NCBI RefSeq assembly: GCF_019175365.1
Contig: NZ_CP059572.1
Location: 2,294,001 to 2,358,000 of the forward strand
DNA from: Actinomadura graeca
GTDB lineage: Bacteria; Actinomycetota; Actinomycetes; Streptosporangiales; Streptosporangiaceae
Reading direction: 5' to 3'
Length of the DNA stretch: 64,000 bases
The notes beneath the pieces were generated by a model that worked only from the letters and a program-made list of their open reading frames with translations, had not been told where the DNA came from and did no database searches. Of the stretch, positions 16,295-23,699 are shown in pieces (the first letter of the stretch is position 1; each line of letters opens with the position of its first letter). Position numbers and translations under genes: made by a program.

Positions 16295-17365
16295 ATGCCG
16301 TCCCGCCCACGCGCCTACCTGATCGCCGCCGGCCTCGCCGCGCTGGTCACCGGCCTGTCCGGCTCCCAGCTCGCCGCGGGCGCCGCCGTGCGCGCCCCGG
16401 CCCGCGTCCAGGCCCCGCCGGGGCCCGGCGTGCACGACGTCGTCCTGGCGGTCCACGGGGGCGCGGGCTCGCTGCCGCGCGGCAGCCTGACGCCCGAGCA
16501 GGAGAAGTCCTACCGCGACGGGCTGACCAAGGCGCTCCGGACCGGATACGCCCTGCTCAAGGAGGGCAGGCCCGTGCTCGACGCGGTCGAGCGGGCGGTC
16601 AACGTCCTGGAGGACGACCCGAACTTCAACGCGGGCAAGGGCGCGGTGTTCAACACCGACGCCGAGCACGAGCTGGACGCCTCCATCATGAACGGCAAGG
16701 ACCTCAGATCGGGCGCGGTGGCCGGAGTGCACCACACCAGGAACCCGGTCTCCCTCGCCCGGCTGGTGATGGAGAAGTCGCCGCACGTCTTCATGGCGGG
16801 CAAGGGCGCCGACGATTTCGCCCTGCGCAACGGCGTGCCCTATACGACCCAGGACTACTTCTGGACGCAGCGCCGGTGGGACCAGCTCCTGGAGGCCAAG
16901 CGCGGCCTCCGGGCGGACGGCGCCCGGTCCGAGAGCGGCGGGACGGTCGGGGCGGTCGCCGTCGACGGCTCGCGCAACGTGGCCGCCGCGACGTCCACGG
17001 GTGGCCTGACCAACAAGCAGGCCGGCCGGGTCGGCGACACCCCGGTCATCGGCGCCGGGACGTACGCCGACAACCGCACCGTGGCCGTCTCCAGCACCGG
17101 GACCGGCGAGGTCTTCATCCGCGGCGTCGCGGCGCACGACGTCTCGGCCCTCATGGAATACGCGCGCGTGCCCGTGGCCAGGGCCGCCGCGACGGTCGTC
17201 AACCAGAAGATCACCGCGCTCGGCGCGACCGGCGGCGTGATCGCCCTGGACACCGGCGGGACGCTCGCGTCACCGCACAGCACCAAGGGGATCATCAACG
17301 GCTACGTGACCGAGGACGGCACGGTCACGACCAGGCTCTACGACGACGAGACCCCGGCCGGCTAG
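16295..17365 (+). CDS. Exported isoaspartyl peptidase / L-asparaginase (Ntn hydrolase)
   Basis: A 356-residue plant-type asparaginase. A Sec-type signal peptide (residues 1-32, hydrophobic AYLIAAGLAALVTGL) precedes the N-terminal nucleophile hydrolase domain, which begins LAVHGGAGSL. Autocleavage is expected before T217 in ESGGTVGAVAVD, producing alpha and beta subunits with T217 as nucleophile; STGGLTNK downstream matches the conserved substrate-binding loop. The reaction is hydrolysis of isoaspartyl dipeptides or L-asparagine, here outside the membrane. The ATG follows GAGGAGGT with 4-nt spacing. Export is less common than the cytosolic form but occurs in actinomycetes. It is single, divergent from the lipoprotein and convergent with a small basic protein. 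Confidence 0.92.
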   Translation: MPSRPRAYLIAAGLAALVTGLSGSQLAAGAAVRAPARVQAPPGPGVHDVVLAVHGGAGSLPRGSLTPEQEKSYRDGLTKALRTGYALLKEGRPVLDAVERAVNVLEDDPNFNAGKGAVFNTDAEHELDASIMNGKDLRSGAVAGVHHTRNPVSLARLVMEKSPHVFMAGKGADDFALRNGVPYTTQDYFWTQRRWDQLLEAKRGLRADGARSESGGTVGAVAVDGSRNVAAATSTGGLTNKQAGRVGDTPVIGAGTYADNRTVAVSSTGTGEVFIRGVAAHDVSALMEYARVPVARAAATVVNQKITALGATGGVIALDTGGTLASPHSTKGIINGYVTEDGTVTTRLYDDETPAG

Positions 17366-17372
17366 GCGGCGG

Positions 17373-17582
17373 CTACCGGCGGGGACGCAGCCGCAGGCGC
17401 ATCCGGGCGGCCTCCGCGTGGATCTGGGTCTCGGTCTCCAGGAGCCTGCTCTCGGCCTGCTCGGTCCGCAGCCGGGCGCGCATCTCCCGGAAGCTCGGGG
17501 TGCGTTTCCGCTCACGCGCCGCGGCGGCGTGGCGGGCACGGCGGGGCGAACGGCCGCGTGTGAACCGGTCCAACAAGCCCAT
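17373..17582 (-). CDS. Small basic hypothetical protein
   Basis: A 69-residue Arg/Glu-rich protein beginning MGLLDRF and ending in LRLRPRR. Residues 28-62 (FREMRARLRTEQAESRLLETET) have heptad-like spacing and should form a charged helix or short coiled coil. Start ATG is chosen over an upstream in-frame ATG because GAGGAGTGAGGA lies just before it. It is tail-to-tail with the asparaginase gene (7-nt gap). No family is recognised; the ribosome site and biased composition support a real gene. Confidence 0.55.
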   Translation of the reverse strand: MGLLDRFTRGRSPRRARHAAAARERKRTPSFREMRARLRTEQAESRLLETETQIHAEAARMRLRLRPRR

Positions 17583-17652
17583 CGTCCTCACTCCTCAACC
17601 TCAAGCCCGATCGACTGACGGGCCCTTTACCCCCCTTTTGCCCTTTCATCCC

Positions 17653-17682
17653 GTCCGGGCGGCCGGAAACGGCCGCCCGGAC
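17653..17682. terminator. 13-bp perfect hairpin with GAAA tetraloop
   Basis: Arms 17653-17665 and 17670-17682 are perfectly complementary around a GAAA (GNRA-class) loop. It lies between the divergent starts of the small basic gene and the Trypco1 gene, so it could be an RNA element or a barrier to read-through rather than an ordinary terminator. Confidence 0.45.
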
Positions 17683-17826
17683 CGTCCGCCGACATGCGCC
17701 TGGACGGCACCTTCCGGCTACGCATTTGGGACACTCGGTCTCTCTTCGCTTGTTAGGGTCCCCCCTTTCGGAGGGGGTTCTCAACATTGAGCAGCGGCCA
17801 TGCCGGCCGGGGACGGGGATACTCAG

Positions 17827-18159
17827 GTGACCGAGCTCCAGCGGTGGGACACCGACTCCGGGACGATCGTCGTCGAGGGGGACGACGAGATGGTCGGCTT
17901 CGCGCCGGTGGTGCGGAACCCGGGTGAGGTCGCGCGGGTGGTGAACGTGCGGTTCGAGGAGGCGCTGAAGACCTTCCGCGACTCCGCGGCCTCGGCGCTC
18001 ACGGTCTTCCGCGACGACGCCCTGCGCCCCGACGAGATCGAGATCGAGTTCGGGCTGAAGCTGAACGCGGAGGCGGGCGCCGTGCTGGCGAAGGCCGCCG
18101 CCGAGGGCCACCTCAAGGTGACGTTGCGCTGGGCGAAAGACGAGGCGCCGGGGGCGTGA
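17827..18159 (+). CDS. CU044_2847-family protein, trypsin-co-occurring domain 1 (Trypco1)
   Basis: A 110-residue protein matching the Trypco1 family: an N-terminal beta-hairpin (DSGTIVVEGDD), a helix FEEALKTFRDSAASALTVF, and the signature EIEIEFGLKLNAEAGAVLAKAAAEGHLKVTLRW. In published comparative work these domains accompany trypsin-like proteases and NTPase modules in predicted bacterial conflict systems; their own role is not proven. GTG is chosen because a GGGGAT stretch lies upstream; an ATG at 17800 has no ribosome site. Its stop overlaps the next gene's GTG (18156-18159). A hairpin CCCCCT/AGGGGG lies in the leader at about 17761-17777. No protease is adjacent. Confidence 0.85.
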   Translation: MTELQRWDTDSGTIVVEGDDEMVGFAPVVRNPGEVARVVNVRFEEALKTFRDSAASALTVFRDDALRPDEIEIEFGLKLNAEAGAVLAKAAAEGHLKVTLRWAKDEAPGA

Positions 18160-18719
18160 CCGGGGACCTGCGGTGGCGTGTCCGCGTCGAGGCCGGCGGC
18201 CAGGTCGGGGCGGGCATCCTGGCCCACCACCGGGGCCCGAGCCGCCTCGGCGACGTGATCACGCGGATGCCCGCCCGGGACCTGGTCGAGGCCGCGGCCG
18301 AGCCGCCCGCGGAGCGGTGGCTCATCGGGCCGGTGTGCGCGGAGCTCCAGCGGCGGAAGGACGGGGCGGAGGCGGAGCCCGCCCTGCGGCACCACGGCTA
18401 CCTCGCCGACCAGCTCGCGGCCGTCCACCCAGGACGCGGGGACGTGCAGGTCAGGCAGCTGACCGGTCTCCTCGCCGCCTGCTACGGCCCCGCGCTGTCG
18501 CCCGAGGAGTTCGACCGGGTCGTCGGTGCCGGCGCGACGTTGCCGCCCGCCCCCCTGCTCGGCGCCGCGCTGGCGCTGTACGGCCCCGGCGCCGGGGAGC
18601 GGCTGCTCACCGTCACGCTCGCCGGGATGTTCGCCGACGCCGGGTTCGACGAGGAGACCCTCGGCAGGCTCCGGCGCGCCCTCGGTGAGGACAGGCCGCC
18701 ACGCCGCCCCCGCCGGTGA
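18156..18719 (+). CDS. Uncharacterised partner of the Trypco1 protein
   Basis: A 187-residue cytosolic protein with no recognised domain. The first about 35 residues look beta-rich (LRWRVRVEAGGQVGAGILA), and the rest is helical with leucine/alanine-rich stretches, including VRQLTGLLAACYGPALSPEEFDRVV and FADAGFDEETLGRLRRALGE. Neither signal peptide nor membrane helix is present. The GTG overlaps the Trypco1 stop by 4 nt (GTGA), so the two are translationally coupled and probably interact or act in one system. In other genomes this position is filled by a protease or effector module; the visible motifs do not support a protease here. Convergent with the aldolase gene. Confidence 0.7.
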   Translation: MTGDLRWRVRVEAGGQVGAGILAHHRGPSRLGDVITRMPARDLVEAAAEPPAERWLIGPVCAELQRRKDGAEAEPALRHHGYLADQLAAVHPGRGDVQVRQLTGLLAACYGPALSPEEFDRVVGAGATLPPAPLLGAALALYGPGAGERLLTVTLAGMFADAGFDEETLGRLRRALGEDRPPRRPRR

Positions 18720-18783
18720 CCGCCCGCGCCGTCCGCCGTCCGCCCTCGACCGCGATGCGGCCTCCGTGCCGGGCCGCCTTCAT

Positions 18784-19533
18784 CTACCCTCCGTTCTCCG
18801 TGTCGGCGGCTCCGGCCTCCCGCGAGGCGGGCCGGTCCCAGGCGGCGTCGACGAAGCGCCCGCCGTCCGCGGGGAAGTTGCCGCTCCAGTCGCGTACCGC
18901 GAACAGGGACTCCCCGGCGCGCACGCGCGGGGTCAGGGTGGTGGTCTCGCGCAGGTCCCGGGAGGCGGCGCCCTCGGCGACCCGCGCCGCGTCCTCCAGC
19001 GGCACCACCGCCACGCCGTCGGCGTCGGCGACGATGACGTCGCCGGGCCGCACGTACGCACCGCAGCACACCACGGGGACGTTGCCCCAGCCCACGCGGG
19101 TCTTGCCGGTGGCGGCCGGGGTCACGCCGAGTGCCCACAGCGGGAACCCGATCCGCTCGATGCCGGCGATGTCGCGGGCGTGCCCCTCGATCACCGCACC
19201 CGCCAGCCCGCGCGCCGCGGCCGACTCGCTGACGTTCGCGCCCCACACGGCCGAGTCCACCGGCCCGTGCTGGGACGTCCACACCAGGAAGTCCCCGGGT
19301 CCGGCGACCTCCAGCATCGCGTGGAGGGTCAGGTTGCTGCCGCTCAGGTCCAGTGCGGTGACCGCCCGTCCGACGGCCCGCGTGCCGGGCGCCAGGGGAC
19401 GGGGCCCGCGCAGCAGGTTGCGCTGCCCCATCGCCTCGTGGACGGACGCCACCGCCAGCCCGCCGTAGGCCCGCAGGACGTCGTCCCGCGGCCGCGGCGC
19501 CCGGGTGTGGACCGTGCCACGCGGAGGCAGCAT
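18784..19533 (-). CDS. RraA-like / 4-carboxy-4-hydroxy-2-oxoadipate (HMG/CHA) aldolase family protein
   Basis: A 249-residue protein of the RraA fold shared by class II HMG/CHA aldolases. Characteristic parts are the GPVDSAVWGANVSESAAARGLAG region, the VIEGHARDIAGI segment with the conserved Arg-Asp pair that binds substrate and metal, and RPGDVIVADADGVAVVP. CHA aldolases split 4-carboxy-4-hydroxy-2-oxoadipate to pyruvate and oxaloacetate with a divalent metal. The ATG has GGGGAG 8 nt upstream; a GTG at 19572 overlapping the preceding stop (GTGA) would add 13 residues. It is downstream of, and coupled to, the amidohydrolase, which suits late steps of protocatechuate 4,5-cleavage-type catabolism. 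RraA itself inhibits RNase E, but this gene's context argues for an aldolase. Confidence 0.8.
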   Translation of the reverse strand: MLPPRGTVHTRAPRPRDDVLRAYGGLAVASVHEAMGQRNLLRGPRPLAPGTRAVGRAVTALDLSGSNLTLHAMLEVAGPGDFLVWTSQHGPVDSAVWGANVSESAAARGLAGAVIEGHARDIAGIERIGFPLWALGVTPAATGKTRVGWGNVPVVCCGAYVRPGDVIVADADGVAVVPLEDAARVAEGAASRDLRETTTLTPRVRAGESLFAVRDWSGNFPADGGRFVDAAWDRPASREAGAADTENGG

Positions 19534-19568
19534 GGACGGCCGCTCCCCGGGAGGCGGGGCCGCGCCGG

Positions 19569-20477
19569 TCACCGGCCCGCCAAGGGGAAGCCGACCAGCT
19601 CGGCGGGGTTGGCGACGAGGATCCGGTGCCGGGCCGCCTCGTCCGGGACGATCCGCTCGATCAGGTCGACCAGCACGCCGTCGTCGGGCATCTCGCGCAC
19701 GTTGGGGTGCGGGAAGTCGGTGCCCCACAGGCAGCGTTCGGGCGCCTGCGCGGCGAGTGCGCGCGCCAGCTCCAGCGCGTCGGCGTACGGCGGGCCCCCG
19801 GACGACAGACGCTCGGGCGCGCTGAGCTTGACCCACACGTCACCGGTGTCCAGCAGCCTGCGCAGCGCGCGCACCTGCGCGCCCTCCAGGCCGGCGCGGA
19901 GGTCGACCCGCGCCATGTGGTCGATCACCGCGGGCAGCCCGGTGGAGCGGAGCGTCCCGGACATGTCGACGACAGCGTCGCCCGCGATGTGGAACGCCAC
20001 GTGCCAGCCGTAGGGCCGGACGAGGTCGAGGACCGCGCGCAGCTCGGCGGGGGTGGGACCGGGGCCCAGGTGCGGCATGAACTGGAGGCGGACGCCGCGC
20101 ACCCCCGCCTGGTGCAGCCCGGCGATCTCGGCGGGCGTAGTGCGCGGGGTGACCAGCGCGACGCCCCGGTACCTGCCGGGGTCGGAGCGCAGGGCGTCCA
20201 GCAGCGCCGCGTGGTCGGTGCCGTGCGCGGCGGACTGGACGATGATGGCACGGTCCACTCCCAGCAGGTCGTGTCGGCGCCTGAGGTCCTCCTTGGTGAC
20301 GTCGGGAGCGTCGTACGCCCTGTCCTCCGGGTAGGGGAAGACGTCGCCGGGACCGAAGATGTGGCAGTGCGCGTCGCAGCTGCCCGGCGGCAGCCGCAGG
20401 GCGGGGACCTTGGGGTCCGGGTGCGGCGGGGCGGCGGCCCGGAGGGAGGGTGGAGGGACGGCAGGGCGGGACGTCAT
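19569..20477 (-). CDS. Amidohydrolase-superfamily lactonase (2-pyrone-4,6-dicarboxylate hydrolase-like)
   Basis: A 302-residue amidohydrolase-2 TIM-barrel protein. It has CDAHCHIFGP (HxH on strand 1), a long central barrel with FHIAGDAV and PAVIDHMARVDL, and the terminal CLWGTDFPHPN with the catalytic Asp. This pattern is that of 2-pyrone-4,6-dicarboxylate lactonases (LigI-type) and relatives such as sulfomuconolactone hydrolase, which hydrolyse lactones from aromatic ring cleavage. It is the first gene of a two-gene operon with the aldolase; the intervening hydratase and the ring-cleavage dioxygenase are absent from the window. A perfect 30-bp palindrome lies 14 bp upstream of the ATG and probably controls it. 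GAGGTG serves as ribosome site. Confidence 0.85.
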   Translation of the reverse strand: MTSRPAVPPPSLRAAAPPHPDPKVPALRLPPGSCDAHCHIFGPGDVFPYPEDRAYDAPDVTKEDLRRRHDLLGVDRAIIVQSAAHGTDHAALLDALRSDPGRYRGVALVTPRTTPAEIAGLHQAGVRGVRLQFMPHLGPGPTPAELRAVLDLVRPYGWHVAFHIAGDAVVDMSGTLRSTGLPAVIDHMARVDLRAGLEGAQVRALRRLLDTGDVWVKLSAPERLSSGGPPYADALELARALAAQAPERCLWGTDFPHPNVREMPDDGVLVDLIERIVPDEAARHRILVANPAELVGFPLAGR

Positions 20478-20490
20478 CGAGCACCTCGGT

Positions 20491-20520
20491 TCAACTGACG
20501 CACAGCTGTGCGTCAGTTGA
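20491..20520. promoter_or_regulatory. Perfect 30-bp palindrome, probable operator
   Basis: Each half reads TCAACTGACGCACAG; the whole 30 bp is its own reverse complement with no spacer. It starts 14 bp upstream of the lactonase ATG, so a bound TetR-, GntR- or MarR-type dimer would block initiation. No such regulator is encoded next to it. Confidence 0.7.
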
Positions 20521-20609
20521 CGAGAGTGTGCATGACCGGGCATCGGGGGTCAAGGGGACGGGCGGGCGGCGGGCAGGGGCTCCGCACCGTCCCGAAAGGA
20601 CGGGTCGCC

Positions 20610-20675
20610 GATCGGCGGGACGGCGCGAAACCGGATCGGCGGGCAATCGCGAACGGGGCCGTTCCACGATCGGCG
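20610..20675. repeat. Three direct copies of GATCGGCG
   Basis: GATCGGCGGG at 20610-20619 and 20634-20643, and GATCGGCG at 20668-20675, inside the 402-bp divergent gap 20478-20879. No gene is supported in this gap. Confidence 0.4.
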
Positions 20676-20746
20676 TGTGAAATCGAACAGCGGACCGGCC
20701 GCCATACCGGTGACCGCGTATCTATGCACACAAGCCTTATCAGCAC

Positions 20747-20775
20747 TTGACTGGAACTGGTGTGCCTGCGAGGCT
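20747..20775 (+). promoter_or_regulatory. Sigma-70-like promoter of the transketolase operon
   Basis: TTGACT (20747-20752), 17-bp spacer, GAGGCT (20770-20775). Transcription would begin near 20782, leaving a leader of about 100 nt before the transketolase start. The -35 is strong, the -10 moderate. Confidence 0.5.
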
Positions 20776-20879
20776 CCCTAGGTGCTTTCGCTCGTCTCGG
20801 ATGCCCATGGGCCGCAAATACGACCGCGCGGGGCGCCTGTCAATAACAATGGCACGGGAATTCTTGCCGGAGGTGGCCG

Positions 20880-21758
20880 ATGCGTCCGCCGGAACGGCCT
20901 CCCGCCGGCACCGCCCGCGACGACGGGGACCCAGGGCGGTTGACCTACGCGGAGTTCGCCGACGAGACCCGGCGCCGTCTCGTCGCGGCGATCGTGGAAC
21001 GGCGCAGCGGGCACATCTGCTCCGCGCTGTCCGCATTGGACCTTATTTGCACGGCACTGTGGCGCACATGGGACCAGAAGACCGGACGGCCAAGCGCCGA
21101 CATCGTTCTCAGCAAAGGTCATGCGGCACCGGCCTACTATGCGGCGCTGAGCGTCCTCTCCCCTGAAATGCCGCCGTTGCAGGGGCGTCTCCGGCGAATG
21201 CCGGGGCCCTATGAGGGGCACCCGTCCCGGCATTCGCTTCCGCATATCCCGGTTTCCACGGGTTCGCTGGGCATCGGGCTGGCCTGGAGCGTGGGACGGG
21301 CCATCGGCCTCGCGCGGGAGGGCGGCTCGCGGCGCGTGATCACGATCGTGTCCGACGGGGAGCTCCAGGCGGGCCTGAGCTTCGAGGCGCTCCGCCTGGC
21401 GGCACGTGAGAGGACGCGGCTGCTCACGGTCCTGGTCGACCACAACGGATGGCAGACGGACGGCCCGGTGGGCCCGGACCCGGCCCCGCTGCTCCGCGCG
21501 GTCGGGCTCGATGTCGTCGGCGCCGACGGCCACGACACCGGCGACATCGGGCGGGCGCTGGAGCACGGCGGGCACTCGGGACCGGTGGCCGTCGTCGCGC
21601 GCACCCGGCGCTGTGCGGGGCTGCCCGCCGCCTACCGGAAGGGCCCCGAGCTCTACGGCGAGCGCATCTCCGACGCCGACGCGCGCATCCTCATCGACAG
21701 CGTCTCCGGCGACGTGGGAGATGGGCACGGTGGAAACGGGCACGGTGGAGACCGATGA
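20880..21758 (+). CDS. Transketolase, N-terminal (thiamine-diphosphate-binding) subunit
   Basis: A 292-residue half-transketolase. It carries LSKGHAAPAYYAAL, GSLGIGLAWSVGRAIG and the thiamine-diphosphate/Mg motif SDGELQ...DHNGWQTDG (usual GDGE has Ser for the first Gly). Alone it supplies the pyrophosphate-binding domain and needs the C-terminal subunit encoded next. The enzyme transfers two-carbon ketol units between sugar phosphates. GGAGGTGG precedes the ATG. The last codons come from a 15-bp tandem repeat and encode HGGN-GHGGD. Its stop overlaps the next ATG (ATGA). Split transketolases occur mostly in accessory or specialised pathways rather than as the housekeeping enzyme. Confidence 0.88.
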   Translation: MRPPERPPAGTARDDGDPGRLTYAEFADETRRRLVAAIVERRSGHICSALSALDLICTALWRTWDQKTGRPSADIVLSKGHAAPAYYAALSVLSPEMPPLQGRLRRMPGPYEGHPSRHSLPHIPVSTGSLGIGLAWSVGRAIGLAREGGSRRVITIVSDGELQAGLSFEALRLAARERTRLLTVLVDHNGWQTDGPVGPDPAPLLRAVGLDVVGADGHDTGDIGRALEHGGHSGPVAVVARTRRCAGLPAAYRKGPELYGERISDADARILIDSVSGDVGDGHGGNGHGGDR

Positions 21759-22654
21759 CGAGCACGGCGATCGCGGAGTACCTGGCAGGCGTCGTCGACG
21801 ACCCGGACTGCCCCTACGTCGTCACCGCGGACCTCGCCACCCCGCTCGGTCTCGTCGGCTTCTCCGAAAGGCGGGCGGACCGCTTCCTGAACGTCGGGGT
21901 CGCCGAGCAGATGCTGGTGGCCGCCGCCGGGGGCCTCTCCGCGACGGGCCGCCCCGCGGTGGCGGTCACCTTCGCGTCCTTCGCCCTGCGCGCGGTGGAG
22001 GTGTTCAGGCATCTGGCCGTCCACGACGACCTCCACGTCGTCCTGGTGGGCTCGCACAGCGGACTGTCGGCGGGCCCGAACGGGGGGACCCATCAGTGCA
22101 CCGATGACCTGGGCGTCTTCGGTTCCGTGGAACGGGTGGCCTGCTTCTCCCCCCGCTCGGTCCCCGAAGCGGTCGACGCGCTGAGGTACTGCGTCGCCAC
22201 GCCGGGGCAGTACTACGTCCGGCTCGGCAAGTGGGTGCCGCCCGCCGGGAACCGGCCGGGCGGGAGGGAGCGCGCCGGAAGCACGGGCTTCTCCGCCTCC
22301 TACGGCCTGGAGGGCCCGCTGGACGTGGCGGTCCTCAGCCACGGCGTCACCTGGAACATCGCCTGCGACGCGGTCGAGGGCCTGTTGTCGAAGGGCGTGC
22401 ACGCCTGTGCCTTCCACCTGGGGCGGTTCCCCGCCGAGCCGCTCGGCGTGACGGCCCGGGTCGTCCTGACGGTCGAGGACCACTCCGCGCTCTCGGGGAT
22501 CGGCAGAATGGCCGGATCGCTGCTGCCGGGCGCGCGGGTCCACCGGAGCATCGGCGCGCCCTGGCCGCTGGGGAGCGACGACGCGTCCCGGCTGTACGAG
22601 ATCGCCGGCCTGTCGGCCGCCGGGATCCTGGACGTGGTCGAGGGAGCCCTCTGA
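21755..22654 (+). CDS. Transketolase, C-terminal (pyrimidine-binding) subunit
   Basis: A 299-residue partner of the preceding gene. The pyrimidine-binding domain has FLNVGVAEQ, whose glutamate activates thiamine diphosphate, then AVTFASFALRAVEVFRH and GSHSGLSAGPNGGTHQ, all typical of split transketolases and DXPS-like C-halves. A C-terminal Rossmann-like domain (VAVLSHGVTWNIACDAVEGL) follows. The ATG overlaps the upstream stop, consistent with 1:1 synthesis. Its own stop region is duplicated (22634-22680), creating a 7-codon mini-ORF before the kinase gene. Confidence 0.88.
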   Translation: MTSTAIAEYLAGVVDDPDCPYVVTADLATPLGLVGFSERRADRFLNVGVAEQMLVAAAGGLSATGRPAVAVTFASFALRAVEVFRHLAVHDDLHVVLVGSHSGLSAGPNGGTHQCTDDLGVFGSVERVACFSPRSVPEAVDALRYCVATPGQYYVRLGKWVPPAGNRPGGRERAGSTGFSASYGLEGPLDVAVLSHGVTWNIACDAVEGLLSKGVHACAFHLGRFPAEPLGVTARVVLTVEDHSALSGIGRMAGSLLPGARVHRSIGAPWPLGSDDASRLYEIAGLSAAGILDVVEGAL

Positions 22655-22680
22655 TGCGTGGTCGAGGGGCCCTCTGATGC
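22634..22680 (+). repeat. Tandem duplication of a stop/start junction with a 7-codon mini-ORF
   Basis: A 24-bp unit (22634-22657) is followed by a 23-bp copy (22658-22680) differing by one A. Each ends CTCTGATGC, a TGATG coupling junction. The first ATG (22654) now reads seven codons, MRGRGAL, to a TGA overlapping the kinase ATG at 22677. Confidence 0.75.
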
Positions 22681-23672
22681 CCGGTGTCGTGGGCCTTGAC
22701 ATCGGGACGTCCACGATCAAGCTGTCCCGGCGGGCCGGGTCCGGCGGGATCGTCACCGAGCGGGTGGCGCCGACCCCGTCCGCGCCGATCGAGATCATGA
22801 GGGTGGTCGACCGCCTGCTGAGGGACGCGCCGCCCGGCGTGGTGGGGCTCTCCGCCTTCCGCCGCGCGCTGGTCGTCGACGACCGCACCCTCGTGCTCGC
22901 CCGGTCGAGCCCTCCGGAGCCGGTCGTCCGGGTGGAGACGGGCGGGCGGCTCGACGTCCTGAACCCGCTGGCGCCCATCCACCGCTGGGCGGACTCGGTC
23001 CGCCTGCGATCCGGCCGGTTCCAGACGTTCGACGTCTGGCTGGCGGAACGCCTGACGGGCAGGCCGGCCTGCGCGGAGAGCCTCGCCTGGCTCACGGGCG
23101 CCTGGGACACCACCGCCGGCTCCTGGGACGAGCGCGTGTGCGCCGAGGCCCGGATCCCGCCGGGCCAGTTGCCCGACGTGCTCACCGAACCGCTCGTCAC
23201 CGGCGGGATCTGCCTCCCGGTGCTCGGGGACCACGAGGCCACGGCACGCGCCTGCGCCTCGGCCGGCGCCTGGCCGCTGCGCGTCGCCGAATGCGGGACG
23301 GCCCTCGCCTGCATGATCGGAGGCGGCCCCGAGGCACCGCCGCGCCTCGGCCTGGAGTCGCCGGTGCGGTGCGGGTACGCCGAACTGGTCGATCCCCATT
23401 TCGCGCGGCGGGTCCAGGGCCTGGACGCCCCGCCGCTCGCCTGGTCGGCGGCGGCCTCCCCGTCCCCCGGGGAGGTCGTCGCCGGGGCCTTCGGTGAGGA
23501 CGAGACGTCCGGCGCCCCCATCGTCCTCTGCGGAGGGAACGCCACCCCCGGGCTGGCCGCGGACCTCACCGCCGCCGGGTTCGACGTCCTCATGGACGGC
23601 ACGCTCACGTCGAGCGCCGGAGCGCTGATCATCGCCGAGCGGGCGGCGCAGGCCGGGGGCTCGCGCCCCTGA
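22677..23672 (+). CDS. Short FGGY-family carbohydrate kinase
   Basis: A 331-residue member of the FGGY sugar-kinase family, well short of the usual about 480-520. The phosphate-1 loop GLDIGTSTIKL opens the protein, the catalytic aspartate is likely in LGDHEATARA, followed by AECGTALAC, and the adenosine loop is CGGNATPGLAADL. Shortening falls in the N-terminal substrate domain, so the acceptor may be small or the protein may be non-catalytic. The ATG is coupled through a duplicated TGATG junction to the transketolase C subunit, so it belongs to the same operon. A role in phosphorylating the sugar used or made by the transketolase is inferred. Confidence 0.78.
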   Translation: MPGVVGLDIGTSTIKLSRRAGSGGIVTERVAPTPSAPIEIMRVVDRLLRDAPPGVVGLSAFRRALVVDDRTLVLARSSPPEPVVRVETGGRLDVLNPLAPIHRWADSVRLRSGRFQTFDVWLAERLTGRPACAESLAWLTGAWDTTAGSWDERVCAEARIPPGQLPDVLTEPLVTGGICLPVLGDHEATARACASAGAWPLRVAECGTALACMIGGGPEAPPRLGLESPVRCGYAELVDPHFARRVQGLDAPPLAWSAAASPSPGEVVAGAFGEDETSGAPIVLCGGNATPGLAADLTAAGFDVLMDGTLTSSAGALIIAERAAQAGGSRP

Positions 23673-23699
23673 GGACCGCGTCGTCGGGCAGGCCGCGGC

